A stretch of DNA of 64,000 bases from an uncultured Prevotella sp. (GCA_946403845.1 CAMJBL010000005.1:1-64000); one strand, 5' to 3'; shown: positions 16,258-24,206, counted from the first letter of the stretch. Notes: generated by a model from the letters alone, not told the origin. Numbers and translations are program-made.

Positions 16258-17628
16258 ATGAAAGTAGTCATTGTAGGTGCAGGTGCCGTAGGAACTCACC
16301 TGTCGAAACTGCTGTCACGAGAGCATCAGGACTGCATACTCATCGATGACAATGAAGAGCGACTGAGTGCGCTGAGCGAGTATGACGTGATGACTTACGA
16401 TGCCTCGCCCACCAGCATCAAGGCCTTGAAGGAGGCCGGTGTGGCACATGCCGACCTGTTTGTGGGCGTTACCCCCGAGGAGACCACCAACCTGACGGCC
16501 TGTATGATTGCCCATAGTCTTGGTGCCAAGAAGACAGTCGCCCGCATCGACAACTACGAATATCTGAGTCCGCAGAACAAGGAACTCTTCAAGCAGATGG
16601 GTATCGACTCCCTGATTTATCCGGAGGTGCTTGCAGCCATCGACATCAACAATGGTCTGAAACTCTCGTGGGTGCGTCAGCGTTGGGATGTGCACGATGG
16701 CGCCCTCACCCTGCTTGGCATCAAGCTGCGTGAGACGGCAGAGATTCTGAACCAGCCCCTGCGCGACCTGTGCGGACCCAACGACCCCTACCACGTCGTG
16801 GCTATCAAACGTGGTGAGGATACCATCGTACCTGGCGGTCTCGACGAGCTGCGTGTTGGCGACCTTGTCTATTTCATGACCACCCAGGAATACATCCCTT
16901 ATATCCGCAAGATTGTGGGCAAAGAGCATTACGCCGACGTAAAAAACGTGATTGTGATGGGTGGCGACAAGACCTCCGTCCGCGCAGCACTCACCGCCCC
17001 CGACTATATGAACATCAAGATCATCGAGAAGAATGCTGCGCGCTGCGAGCGGCTTAACGAACTGCTTGGCAACAGCGACACGATGGTGATTCATGGCGAC
17101 GGGCGCGATCTCGGACTGCTCGAGGAAGAGGGCATCCGCAATACACAGGCCTTCGTCGCGCTCACTGGCAATGCAGAGACCAATATCCTTGCCTGCCTCA
17201 CTGCCAAACGTCTGGGTGTACGTAAGACGGTAGCAATGGTCGAGAACCTCGACTATGTGAAGATGGCTGAGGAGCTGGACATTGGCACCATCATCAACAA
17301 GATGACCATTGCTGCCAGCCATATCTTCCAGATGATGCTCGAGGCCGACGTCGACAACCTGCGGACACTGATGCTCGTCGATTCGGAAGTGGCAGAGTTC
17401 ACGGCTGCAGAAGGCTCCCGCGTCACCAAGAAGCTGGTCAAGGACCTCGGACTCCCCGTAGGTGCCACTATTGGCGGACTGGTGCGTAACGGCGAGGGTA
17501 TGCTCGTCAGCGGTAACTCACAGATCCAGGCCGGCGATTCCGTAATGGTCTTCTGTCATGAGGCCAAGCTTAAACAGATAGAGAATTTCTTCAAGAAATC
17601 CACGATCCTCAATAAGATTACGTCCTAA
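16258..17628 (+). CDS. trkA: Trk potassium uptake system NAD-binding regulatory protein
   Basis: A 456-residue peripheral membrane protein that gates the TrkH potassium channel. It has two RCK modules: Rossmann VVIVGAGAVGTHLSKLL (from residue 2) with a TrkA-C domain around 150-220, and a second Rossmann around 230 (VIVMGGDKTSVRAAL, where the usual glycine motif is degenerate) with a C-terminal TrkA-C domain. An in-frame upstream TTG/ATG extension would be translated repeat array and is rejected. It lies directly after the array that follows dxs, and 10 bp before trkH. Confidence 0.92.
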   Translation: MKVVIVGAGAVGTHLSKLLSREHQDCILIDDNEERLSALSEYDVMTYDASPTSIKALKEAGVAHADLFVGVTPEETTNLTACMIAHSLGAKKTVARIDNYEYLSPQNKELFKQMGIDSLIYPEVLAAIDINNGLKLSWVRQRWDVHDGALTLLGIKLRETAEILNQPLRDLCGPNDPYHVVAIKRGEDTIVPGGLDELRVGDLVYFMTTQEYIPYIRKIVGKEHYADVKNVIVMGGDKTSVRAALTAPDYMNIKIIEKNAARCERLNELLGNSDTMVIHGDGRDLGLLEEEGIRNTQAFVALTGNAETNILACLTAKRLGVRKTVAMVENLDYVKMAEELDIGTIINKMTIAASHIFQMMLEADVDNLRTLMLVDSEVAEFTAAEGSRVTKKLVKDLGLPVGATIGGLVRNGEGMLVSGNSQIQAGDSVMVFCHEAKLKQIENFFKKSTILNKITS

Positions 17629-17638
17629 CTCATAGGGA

Positions 17639-19096
17639 ATGGTCAACTGGCACATCATATCCAAAATCATTGGCTCCTTGCTGTTCATCGAGGCCTTCTT
17701 CATGGCCTGGTGCGTAGGTGTGTCATTCTATTTCCAGGAAGACGACACCCTGGCGTTCCTCCTATCGATGCTGATCACCTTTGGCAGTGCCTTCCTCTTC
17801 CTGCTGATGGGGCGGAATGCCCGCAACAGCCTGACCCGTCATGACGCCTTCGTGGTAGTGACGGCCGTGTGGGTTATCTTCTCGTTCTTCGGCATGTTCC
17901 CCTTCCTCATTCATGGCTGTTGCAACAACGTGACTGATGCCTATTTCGAGACGATGTCAGGTTTCTCCACCACAGGCTCCAGCGTTTTCGACGATGTGGA
18001 GCGCCTCCCGCGAGGCATCCTCTTCTGGCGCTCGCTCACCCAATGGGTTGGAGGCTTGGGAATCGTATTCTTCACCATCGCCATTCTGCCCTCGCTGGTA
18101 GGCGGAAGCGTGAAGGTCTTCGCAGCCGAGGCAACGGGCCCCATCAAGGCAAAGATGCACCCGCGACTCTCTACGACAGCCAAGTGGATCTGGAGTATCT
18201 ACCTGATGCTGACGGTTGGCTGCGGACTCGCTTTCTGGATAGCCGGTATGGACTGGTTCGATGCGATGAACTACTCGATGACGACGACAGCCACAGGCGG
18301 TTTCTCCATCCACAACGATGGACTATGCTACTTCCGAGATCCCAGCATCGACTATATCGCCATTGCCTTCGAGTTCCTGGCAGGTATCAATTTCACCTTA
18401 TTATATCTGAGCATCTTCAAGGGCCGTTACAAAGACCTTTTCAAGAATTCGGAGTTCAAGCTCTATATCAGCATTGTGCTGCTGGCCACCGCCAGTATCA
18501 CGACCATCTTATTCTCCCAGATGGGCTACGACCTGGAGCAGGCCTTCCGACAGGGACTCTTCCAGGTGGTATCGTTTATGACCACGACAGGTGTGTTCAG
18601 CGACGATGTGGCGCAGTGGCCGCATATCACGTGGATCATCATTGGCGGACTGATGTTCGTCGGTGCCTGCGCAGGCAGCACCAGCGGTGGTTTCAAATGT
18701 ATCCGTGCGGTCATGACGCTCAAGACGCTGCGTAATAACTTCCGCCAGATCCTGCATCCCAATGCGGTCCTGCCCGTAAAGATCAATGGCATGAGTGTGC
18801 CCCAGTCGAGGATTGTGGCACTCTTCGCCTTCTTCACCCTGTTCATGTGCATGATTCTTGTCACCGCTGCCATCATGATTCTCTCTGGCATCGATACCAC
18901 CAACTCCATTATCATCGCCCTGAGCTGTGTCAGCAACATCGGCCCTTCGCTCAGCAACGATATTGGTGCGAATATCACCTGGTCGGGCATGCCCGACTAC
19001 ATCAAATGGGCGCTTTCGCTCCTGATGCTCATGGGCCGTCTTGAAATCATGACCGTACTCGTGCTCTTCACACGCAGTTTCTGGAAAGACAATTAA
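17639..19096 (+). CDS. trkH: Trk potassium uptake protein TrkH/TrkG
   Basis: A 485-residue potassium-translocating channel subunit with about ten hydrophobic segments and the repeated pore-loop motifs of the superfamily: ETMSGFSTTGSSV, SMTTTATGGFS, VVSFMTTTGVFS and SCVSNIGPS. It is partnered with trkA (10 bp upstream). Its last 4 bases overlap the end of the convergent DUF4435 gene. Length and topology are normal. The N-terminus VNWHIISKIIGSLLFIEA is typical of Bacteroidota TrkH. Confidence 0.93.
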   Translation: MVNWHIISKIIGSLLFIEAFFMAWCVGVSFYFQEDDTLAFLLSMLITFGSAFLFLLMGRNARNSLTRHDAFVVVTAVWVIFSFFGMFPFLIHGCCNNVTDAYFETMSGFSTTGSSVFDDVERLPRGILFWRSLTQWVGGLGIVFFTIAILPSLVGGSVKVFAAEATGPIKAKMHPRLSTTAKWIWSIYLMLTVGCGLAFWIAGMDWFDAMNYSMTTTATGGFSIHNDGLCYFRDPSIDYIAIAFEFLAGINFTLLYLSIFKGRYKDLFKNSEFKLYISIVLLATASITTILFSQMGYDLEQAFRQGLFQVVSFMTTTGVFSDDVAQWPHITWIIIGGLMFVGACAGSTSGGFKCIRAVMTLKTLRNNFRQILHPNAVLPVKINGMSVPQSRIVALFAFFTLFMCMILVTAAIMILSGIDTTNSIIIALSCVSNIGPSLSNDIGANITWSGMPDYIKWALSLLMLMGRLEIMTVLVLFTRSFWKDN

Positions 19097-20103
19097 CTGG
19101 GTTGAATCGTAGCGTCCAGATATTCCCTGATGTCTTCCTGGACGCGACGGAAGGGTTCTGACATCATATAGCCGCTATTTTTCTTCAGCATCGCCTTGAT
19201 GTCCTGCAGCGAGTTTTCATAGCACGTCATTTCGTTACGCTTCTGTGTCTTGTGCGCCATCGCATAGTAAATCTCATTCTGTCGCTCCTGACGCAGCAGA
19301 TTACACACCTTCGATATGATGGGCGTCACCACCGTATCAAACAGATGATGCCCCTGTATATACAAATAGGTAGTCTGGGGCGTCACACCCAGTTCCCTGA
19401 TATCATCCTTCGTGGCCAGATACTCCTCCTTCGCGTCGGGGTACTGCCGTTGCAGTTCGTTCACCTTGGTCGTCACCTTCCGTTTCACGTTGGCAATCGA
19501 CACCTCCGGATGATACACATTAAACCCGCCAGGATCGGCGATACGATTGAAATCAGAGATGGAGAATTTAGGATAGTTGCCGTTGCGATACATCATGACC
19601 GACCAGACGAACAGCGGGAACAGGGCCTCGCTGAAAGCCTGGAAATAGGCGCGGAAATCAAAGATACGATGGTCGTTGAGCGTTACCGACACACAGACAT
19701 TATGCAGCGACGGCGCATAACACTGATAGTTCTCGATGGCATAGACATAGGTATGGAACACGTAAGGACTCTCGAGCACCTTGCGCGACTGAGCCGTATG
19801 CCCCTGCAACAGATAGTCGTAGTCGGCATCCACACAGGCAATCATATCCCTGCCCAAAGGCTCCCCCTCGAGGAAGTTCATCAGCACCGACTTCTTGCCA
19901 CGTGTGAGGTTCATCTTCGAAGGCAGCATCACCTCGAAGTAGCGCTTATCATCCTCAAACTCACTGAGCACCGTCCGCCAGAAATAGATATCATCATAGC
20001 TCTCGACGTAGGCCACTATCCTGCGCCGTGCTTTCTTCGAGGTCAGCGCGTTCGCCGCCTCAAAATAGCTGTTGTTGATATTATCCCTGAGTCTCTTAGG
20101 CAT
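19093..20103 (-). CDS. DUF4435 (TOPRIM-like) protein, AriB-like partner of the adjacent ATPase
   Basis: A 336-residue protein with a DUF4435 domain. The TOPRIM-type acidic residues are visible: Glu34 in AYVESYDDIYFWR, and Asp92/Asp94 in CVDADYDYLL. The block YVFHTYVYAIENYQCY follows. DUF4435 proteins are predicted nucleases. The gene lies 21 bp after an ABC-type ATPase gene in the same direction. In PARIS phage-defence systems the effector AriB is a DUF4435 protein encoded directly after the ATPase AriA, so the order here is the same. Whether this pair defends against phage or has a housekeeping role is not shown by the sequence. Confidence 0.75.
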   Translation of the reverse strand: MPKRLRDNINNSYFEAANALTSKKARRRIVAYVESYDDIYFWRTVLSEFEDDKRYFEVMLPSKMNLTRGKKSVLMNFLEGEPLGRDMIACVDADYDYLLQGHTAQSRKVLESPYVFHTYVYAIENYQCYAPSLHNVCVSVTLNDHRIFDFRAYFQAFSEALFPLFVWSVMMYRNGNYPKFSISDFNRIADPGGFNVYHPEVSIANVKRKVTTKVNELQRQYPDAKEEYLATKDDIRELGVTPQTTYLYIQGHHLFDTVVTPIISKVCNLLRQERQNEIYYAMAHKTQKRNEMTCYENSLQDIKAMLKKNSGYMMSEPFRRVQEDIREYLDATIQPS

Positions 20104-20124
20104 TCCTGGAAAGGCTAAGAGTTA

Positions 20125-20931
20125 CTATATCGTGATATCCGTCACCTCCGTGACGTTATCCACCCAGCCGTTCATGACGACTGCAGGCGAGTGCGTGGTC
20201 AGGATGATCTGTACATTGGGATTCAATTCCACACAGAGGTCAATGAGCCGCTTCTGCCATTCGATATGCAGCGACACCTCCGGCTCGTCCATGAAAAGCA
20301 CGTAGTGCTGATTATCCTCCACGAGCACCGTCAGCAGGATGGCCAGCATCTGCTTCTCGCCACTCGAGAGCTGATAGGGCACCAGCGTCTCTCCAATCTG
20401 CGAGAAGCGGATCTCGTTCTCCGTACGGACAATCTTCTTGCCTGTATCCGAGAACAGGTCGTCGATCATATCCTGAAAGCGCTGCTTAGGCTGCGACAGC
20501 TGCTGGGCGGCTTCGGCATTCCCTGCCTGCAACTCAGCAATCATACGGTTGCCGATGTTCACCTGATAGTCGAGGTATTTCCGCTGCAGATGATAGAGCT
20601 GAAAGTCGAGGGCCGACGAGATACGGGTGTCGACATGCGCCATCGTATCCAGATCGAGCACGGGGGAATCCAGGGAGCGTATCACGTCGAAGCGGATCCA
20701 CTTAGCATCCTCAGGCACCACCTCCAGATGCACGCCCTTCAGCGTATGACTGGGAAACTCGCCACCTGCGACCAGGCCCTTTACCACCTTATTCAAGATG
20801 GTACTCTTACCCACGCCGTTGATACCGCTCAGGATATTCACACCCGGATTGAGCTCCCAGAGGATGTGTTTCTTGCCACTCCATAGGGAATCAATCTCAA
20901 TCCGTTTGATATAATCAGCATACTTCTGCAT
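20125..20931 (-). CDS. ABC-type AAA ATPase (AriA/OLD/RecF-like), partner of DUF4435
   Basis: A 268-residue ATPase with Walker A GINGVGKST (36-44), an ABC signature LSSGEKQML (about 182-190), Walker B with VLFMDEPEVSLH (about 210-221) and a His switch TTHSP (about 247). This layout is that of SMC/RecF/OLD-like ATPases. The region between Walker A and the signature is only about 140 residues, with a short helical hairpin and no long coiled-coil arms, so it is compact compared with AriA of described PARIS systems. It precedes the DUF4435 gene by 21 bp. An inverted-array element lies just upstream (20962-21064). Confidence 0.8.
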   Translation of the reverse strand: MQKYADYIKRIEIDSLWSGKKHILWELNPGVNILSGINGVGKSTILNKVVKGLVAGGEFPSHTLKGVHLEVVPEDAKWIRFDVIRSLDSPVLDLDTMAHVDTRISSALDFQLYHLQRKYLDYQVNIGNRMIAELQAGNAEAAQQLSQPKQRFQDMIDDLFSDTGKKIVRTENEIRFSQIGETLVPYQLSSGEKQMLAILLTVLVEDNQHYVLFMDEPEVSLHIEWQKRLIDLCVELNPNVQIILTTHSPAVVMNGWVDNVTEVTDITI

Positions 20932-20961
20932 AGCTCTTTTGTTTTTAGTTTACTCTTTTTT

Positions 20962-21064
20962 GTTTATAGTTTATAGTTTAAAGTTTATAGATGATTTGTT
21001 CTATAGGCAGAGTGGCTTGTAAGGTAATCAACTCTTAACTATAAACTTTAAACTATAAACTAAA
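20962..21064 (+). repeat. Paired inverted 7-bp arrays around a 40-bp core (element A)
   Basis: The left array GTTTATA/GTTTAAA spans 20962-20990 and the right array AACTATA/AACTTTA/AACTAAA spans 21037-21064. They include a perfect 22-bp inverted repeat (20969-20990 with 21039-21060). The core 20991-21030 begins ATGATT, ends AAGGTAATCA, and resembles the core of element B at 63721-63759 read on the other strand. The right array abuts the FKBP stop codon. Confidence 0.85.
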
Positions 21065-21679
21065 CTAATTCCTCCTCGACCTGAATGCCGGATGCGGATC
21101 TCCAGGACTCCAGAAATCGAGCATGGCGATATCGAAGATCAGGTTGCTGTAGGCACGTACGGCGCCATTCGTCGAAGCGTTATACGCTAAGGGATAGGGC
21201 ACGTACACACGCCAATGGTCACCCCTGTGCATATTCATCAGGGCAGTGGTGAAGCCAGGCACCATACCACCGCAATAGAAAGTCGACATGCCTGCCGTGT
21301 GCCAGCTGAAGTCGCCGATATACGACTCGTCGAACACATAGCCGTCGGTATAGCTCGTCGTCGGAATCATCCTTCCCCGATAGCCCACCCTGACGGTGTC
21401 TGTAAAGAAGGGACTCTCCACGCCGTCGCCAGCCTCCAATACCTGTACGTAGATATAGTCGCTGTTCTTGCCTGCCGATGTGTCGTCCTGCGTATAGACG
21501 CGGATTTTCTTCATCCCGCTCGCAGCCCACTGCTCGGTCATCGCGTCATTGCGCTCCTGCCAGTTGGCATACTCGTCCGTCACGCTGTCGTCCTCGCTGC
21601 ACGAAGAAATGAAAAGTGAAAAATGAAAAGTGAAAAGTATCACTCCCATATACACAAGCCATTTCTTTATGCAGTTCAT
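21065..21679 (-). CDS. FKBP-type peptidyl-prolyl cis-trans isomerase lipoprotein
   Basis: A 204-residue lipoprotein: signal with lipobox FISSC (Cys27), then an FKBP domain. DTVRVGYRGRMI, YVFDESY, GMVPGFTTALMNMHRGDHWRVYVP and the C-terminal AYSNLIFDIAMLDF are the FKBP core. It would speed proline isomerisation of secreted proteins at the periplasmic face. Several in-frame ATGs exist up to 21733. The upstream ones would translate a repeat array (21701-21742) that also covers the glyS end, so 21679 is preferred. Part of the signal peptide core (ILFTFHFSLF) is also array-encoded. It follows glyS in the same direction. Confidence 0.78.
   Translation of the reverse strand: MNCIKKWLVYMGVILFTFHFSLFISSCSEDDSVTDEYANWQERNDAMTEQWAASGMKKIRVYTQDDTSAGKNSDYIYVQVLEAGDGVESPFFTDTVRVGYRGRMIPTTSYTDGYVFDESYIGDFSWHTAGMSTFYCGGMVPGFTTALMNMHRGDHWRVYVPYPLAYNASTNGAVRAYSNLIFDIAMLDFWSPGDPHPAFRSRRN
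21609..21636 (+). repeat. 7-bp tandem array in the FKBP signal peptide
   Basis: Alternating ATGAAAA, GTGAAAA, ATGAAAA, GTGAAAA in exact register. On the coding strand it gives FTFHFSLF. It forms an inverted pair with the array at 21701-21742. Confidence 0.75.
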
Positions 21680-21700
21680 ATTCATTGTCATTCTTACCAT

Positions 21701-21742
21701 CACTTCATCACTTTTCACTTCATTACTTTTCACTTCATTACT
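21701..21742 (+). repeat. 7/8-bp array between glyS and the FKBP gene
   Basis: CACTTCAT and CACTTTT/TACTTTT units alternate, giving a 15-bp super-period, and run across the glyS stop codon (21738-21740). Opposite in orientation to the array at 21609-21636. Confidence 0.7.
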
Positions 21743-21760
21743 GAAGCTTCTTCAGTAATG
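21736..21760 (-). other. Perfect hairpin spanning the glyS stop codon
   Basis: An 11-bp perfect inverted repeat (21736-21746 and 21750-21760) with a 3-nt loop. It includes the last glyS codons and its stop. There is no T-run, so it looks more like an mRNA 3' stabiliser or pause site than an intrinsic terminator. Confidence 0.5.
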
Positions 21761-23279
21761 AGGCGATGCTCACCTTGTCCTCGATGATACCGTTCAGCTC
21801 CTCGATCTTCACACGCTCCTGCTCCATGGTGTCGCGGAAACGCAGGGTGACGCAGCCGTCATTCAGCGTGTCGTGGTCAACGGTCACGCAGTACGGTGTA
21901 CCAATGGCATCCTGACGACGATAGCGCTTACCGATCGAATCCTTCTCGTCATACTGACAGTTGAAGTGGAACTTCAGCTGGTCGATAATCTCGCGGGCCT
22001 TCTCAGGCAGACCGTCTTTCTTCACCAGCGGCATCACAGCACACTTCACGGGAGCCAGGGCTGCGGGCAACTTCAGCACCACGCGGGTCTCGCCATTCTC
22101 CAGCTTCTCCTCCTCGTAGGCGTGACACATGATAGAGAGGAACATACGGTCCACACCAATCGACGTCTCGATAACATACGGGGTGTAGCTCTCGTTGGTC
22201 TGAGGATCAAAGTACTTAATCGACTTGCCAGAATACTTCTCATGCTGCGAGAGGTCGAAGTTCGTACGACTGTGGATACCCTCCACCTCCTTGAAGCCGA
22301 ACGGCATCTTGAACTCAATATCGGTAGCGGCGTTGGCATAGTGAGCCAGCTTGTCGTGGTCGTGGAAACGGTAGTTCTCTGCACCGAAGCCCAGGGCCTG
22401 ATGCCACTTCATACGGGTCTCCTTCCACTTGGGGAACCACTCCAGCTCTGTGCCGGGCTGTACGAAGAACTGCATCTCCATCTGTTCGAACTCACGCATA
22501 CGGAAGATGAACTGACGGGCCACAATCTCGTTACGGAAAGCCTTACCAATCTGGGCGATACCGAAAGGAATCTTCATACGACCGGTCTTCTGCACGTTCA
22601 GGTAGTTCACGAAGATACCCTGAGCCGTCTCAGGACGCAGGTAGATCTTCATCGAGGCATCGGCTGAAGCACCCATCTCCGTCGAGAACATCAGGTTAAA
22701 CTGACGCACGTCGGTCCAGTTTCTGGTACCGCTGATGGGGCAGACAATCTCCTCGTCGAGGATAATCTGCTTCAGCTCGTCGAGATCCGGACCCTGCATG
22801 GCAGCAGCGTAGCGGGCATGCAGCGCATCGCGCTTCTCCTTCGTCTCCTTCACGCGCTCACTGGTCTCCAGATACTTGGCCTCGTCGAAACTGTCGCCAA
22901 AGCGCTTGCGGGCCTTCTCCACTTCCTTCTGGATCTTCTCGTCGTACTTGGCAATCTGATCCTCAATCAGCACGTCAGCACGATAACGCTTCTTCGAATC
23001 GCGGTTGTCGATCAGGGGATCGTTGAAGGCATCCACATGTCCAGAGGCCTTCCATATCGTCGGGTGCATGAAGATAGCCGAGTCGATACCCACGATATTC
23101 TCGTGCAGCATCGTCATGGCCTTCCACCAGTACTGCTTGATATTATTCTTCAACTCCACGCCGTTCTGACCGTAGTCATACACAGCGCCTAAACCATCGT
23201 AAATCTCACTTGAGGGAAACACGAAGCCATACTCCTTACAGTGGCTCACGATCTTCTTAAATACATCTTCTTGTGCCAT
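21738..23279 (-). CDS. glyS: Glycyl-tRNA synthetase, single-chain dimeric type
   Basis: A 513-residue class II aminoacyl-tRNA synthetase. The start DVFKKIVSHCKEYGFVFPSSEIYDGLGAVYDYGQNG, the class II motif 2 region RPETAQGIFVNYLN and FRNEIVARQFIFRMREFEQMEMQFFV, motif 3 near SIGVDRMFLS, and a C-terminal anticodon-binding domain match the alpha2 GlyRS found in Bacteroidota and eukaryotes. It is not the alpha/beta form of proteobacteria. The promoter is at 23356-23363. The leader of about 75 nt is largely a 8-bp repeat array (23293-23347). Confidence 0.95.
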   Translation of the reverse strand: MAQEDVFKKIVSHCKEYGFVFPSSEIYDGLGAVYDYGQNGVELKNNIKQYWWKAMTMLHENIVGIDSAIFMHPTIWKASGHVDAFNDPLIDNRDSKKRYRADVLIEDQIAKYDEKIQKEVEKARKRFGDSFDEAKYLETSERVKETKEKRDALHARYAAAMQGPDLDELKQIILDEEIVCPISGTRNWTDVRQFNLMFSTEMGASADASMKIYLRPETAQGIFVNYLNVQKTGRMKIPFGIAQIGKAFRNEIVARQFIFRMREFEQMEMQFFVQPGTELEWFPKWKETRMKWHQALGFGAENYRFHDHDKLAHYANAATDIEFKMPFGFKEVEGIHSRTNFDLSQHEKYSGKSIKYFDPQTNESYTPYVIETSIGVDRMFLSIMCHAYEEEKLENGETRVVLKLPAALAPVKCAVMPLVKKDGLPEKAREIIDQLKFHFNCQYDEKDSIGKRYRRQDAIGTPYCVTVDHDTLNDGCVTLRFRDTMEQERVKIEELNGIIEDKVSIASLLKKLQ

Positions 23280-23292
23280 ATCTATTTAATTT

Positions 23293-23347
23293 TTCAATTC
23301 TTCAAAACTTCAATTTTTCAATTCTTCAATTTTTCAATTCTTCAAAA
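23293..23347 (+). repeat. 8-bp tandem array in the glyS leader
   Basis: TTCAA recurs with its CAA at 23295, 23303, 23311, 23319, 23327, 23335 and 23343, exactly 8 bp apart. It lies between the glyS promoter and its ATG, so it is transcribed. Confidence 0.85.
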
Positions 23348-23355
23348 TTCGCGTG

Positions 23356-23363
23356 CAAAGTTA
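23356..23363 (-). promoter_or_regulatory. -7 box of glyS
   Basis: TAACTTTG on the minus strand, 77 bp before the glyS ATG and immediately upstream of the repeat array. Confidence 0.6.
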
Positions 23364-23546
23364 CGAAATAATTATGAATATGCGCGCACGCATTAAGAAA
23401 TATTATAGTTATAGCGTAAAAAGGGCTTTTTATTAATTATTATTTGTGGACAGAATTAGTGGTTATTTGTGCATATTTGTTTCTTTCTAAAAAAAATTTT
23501 CGATTTCTTTTAAACCTTTTCGTTTTCCATGCGTCAAAGAGTCAGA

Positions 23547-23588
23547 AACAGGATAACAAACAGGATAACAAAAAAACAGGATAACAAA
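23547..23588 (+). repeat. Three direct copies of CAGGATAACAA
   Basis: CAGGATAACAAA occurs three times with uneven spacing (13 and 19 bp) just upstream of the small secreted protein gene. It could be an operator, a leader element or a slippage product. The stretch 23364-23546 before it holds nothing else that I can support. Confidence 0.55.
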
Positions 23589-23614
23589 TAAAAATTAAGA
23601 AAGGAAAAAAAATT

Positions 23615-23974
23615 ATGAAGAAGATTATTTTAACGGTAGTAGCCACAATGATGATGACCATCAGTTTTGCTGAAACGAACAACGTTAATGCAGTAAAGAA
23701 TGTTGACAACAGTGGTCTAACTTTCGACCTTCGCAGACTGGCAGTGACACTCGACCTCACCGACACCCAGATGGAAGCAGTGAAAGTCATCAGCGACAAT
23801 TTCAACGACGACCTCATCTCGGCTACGACAGCAACACGGTTCCAGCGCCACGCTCTCATTCAGCAGGCCATCAGAAAGGATGCTAAGCAGATGCGCAACG
23901 TGCTCAACGACAAGCAGTTCAATACCTACATGCAGCTCTTGGGCGTTACACTTCAGAACCGCTTCATTCACTAA
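23615..23974 (+). CDS. Small secreted helical protein of unknown function
   Basis: A 119-residue protein with a signal peptide (MKKIILTVVATMMMTISFAE), then a mostly helical mature part of about 99 residues: LAVTLDLTDTQMEAVKVISDNFNDDLI and RKDAKQMRNVLNDKQFNTYMQLL. The pattern of leucines and the phrase LNDKQFNTYMQLL recall Spy/CpxP-like or DUF4890-like periplasmic proteins seen next to regulators in Bacteroidales, but I cannot assign it firmly. It stands alone between the glyS promoter region and a GC-rich terminator. Three CAGGATAACAA repeats lie directly upstream. Confidence 0.65.
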   Translation: MKKIILTVVATMMMTISFAETNNVNAVKNVDNSGLTFDLRRLAVTLDLTDTQMEAVKVISDNFNDDLISATTATRFQRHALIQQAIRKDAKQMRNVLNDKQFNTYMQLLGVTLQNRFIH

Positions 23975-23999
23975 GAAAAAGGTCAAAAAGATTGTTTAC

Positions 24000-24034
24000 C
24001 GGCCGTTGCAGATCCCTGCAGCGGCCGTTAAATT
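24000..24034 (+). terminator. Terminator of the small secreted protein gene
   Basis: A 12-bp GC-rich stem (24000-24011 with 24016-24027, one G-T pair, ATCC loop) followed by TTAAATTTT. Confidence 0.8.
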
Positions 24035-24041
24035 TTCTAAA

Positions 24042-24076
24042 AACTATAAACTATCAACCATAAACTATCAACTAAA
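24042..24076 (+). repeat. 7-bp tandem array upstream of tRNA-Val
   Basis: AACTATA, AACTATC, AACCATA, AACTATC, AACTAAA, in exact register. It lies between the terminator and the tRNA promoter, where a -33 element would be expected (about 24067-24070). Confidence 0.8.
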
Positions 24077-24090
24077 TCAAAATAATTGCT

Positions 24091-24098
24091 TACCTTTG
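24091..24098 (+). promoter_or_regulatory. -7 box of tRNA-Val and the transpeptidase gene
   Basis: TACCTTTG, 22 bp upstream of the tRNA 5' end. Confidence 0.6.
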
Positions 24099-24119
24099 CA
24101 GCCGCTAAACAAAATTGTT

Positions 24120-24194
24120 AGGGGCATAGCCCAGTTGGTTTAGAGCGCTGCAGTCACATTGCAGAGGTCCCCGGTTCGAGCCCGGGTGTCCCTA
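24120..24194 (+). tRNA. tRNA-Val (anticodon CAC)
   Basis: A 75-nt cloverleaf. The acceptor stem is AGGGGCA/TGTCCCT with discriminator A. The D arm is at about 24129-24144. The anticodon stem is CTGCA/TGCAG with loop GTCACAT, giving anticodon CAC and thus Val. The T arm is CCCGG-TTCGAGC-CCGGG. The 3' CCA is not encoded. The 5' side of the D stem has one mismatch. It is followed 12 nt later by a protein gene, so the tRNA probably shares its transcript. Confidence 0.9.
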
Positions 24195-24206
24195 CAGAAA
24201 ACATCT

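Noticed and set aside
19093..20931. Gabija or classic OLD-family defence system
   Set aside because: The TOPRIM-like part is a separate DUF4435 protein rather than fused to the ATPase, and no UvrD-like helicase follows; a PARIS-like pair fits better.
21873..22667. Plus-strand open frame of 264 codons opposite glyS
   Set aside because: Antisense to a strongly conserved synthetase; no signal, domain or promoter.
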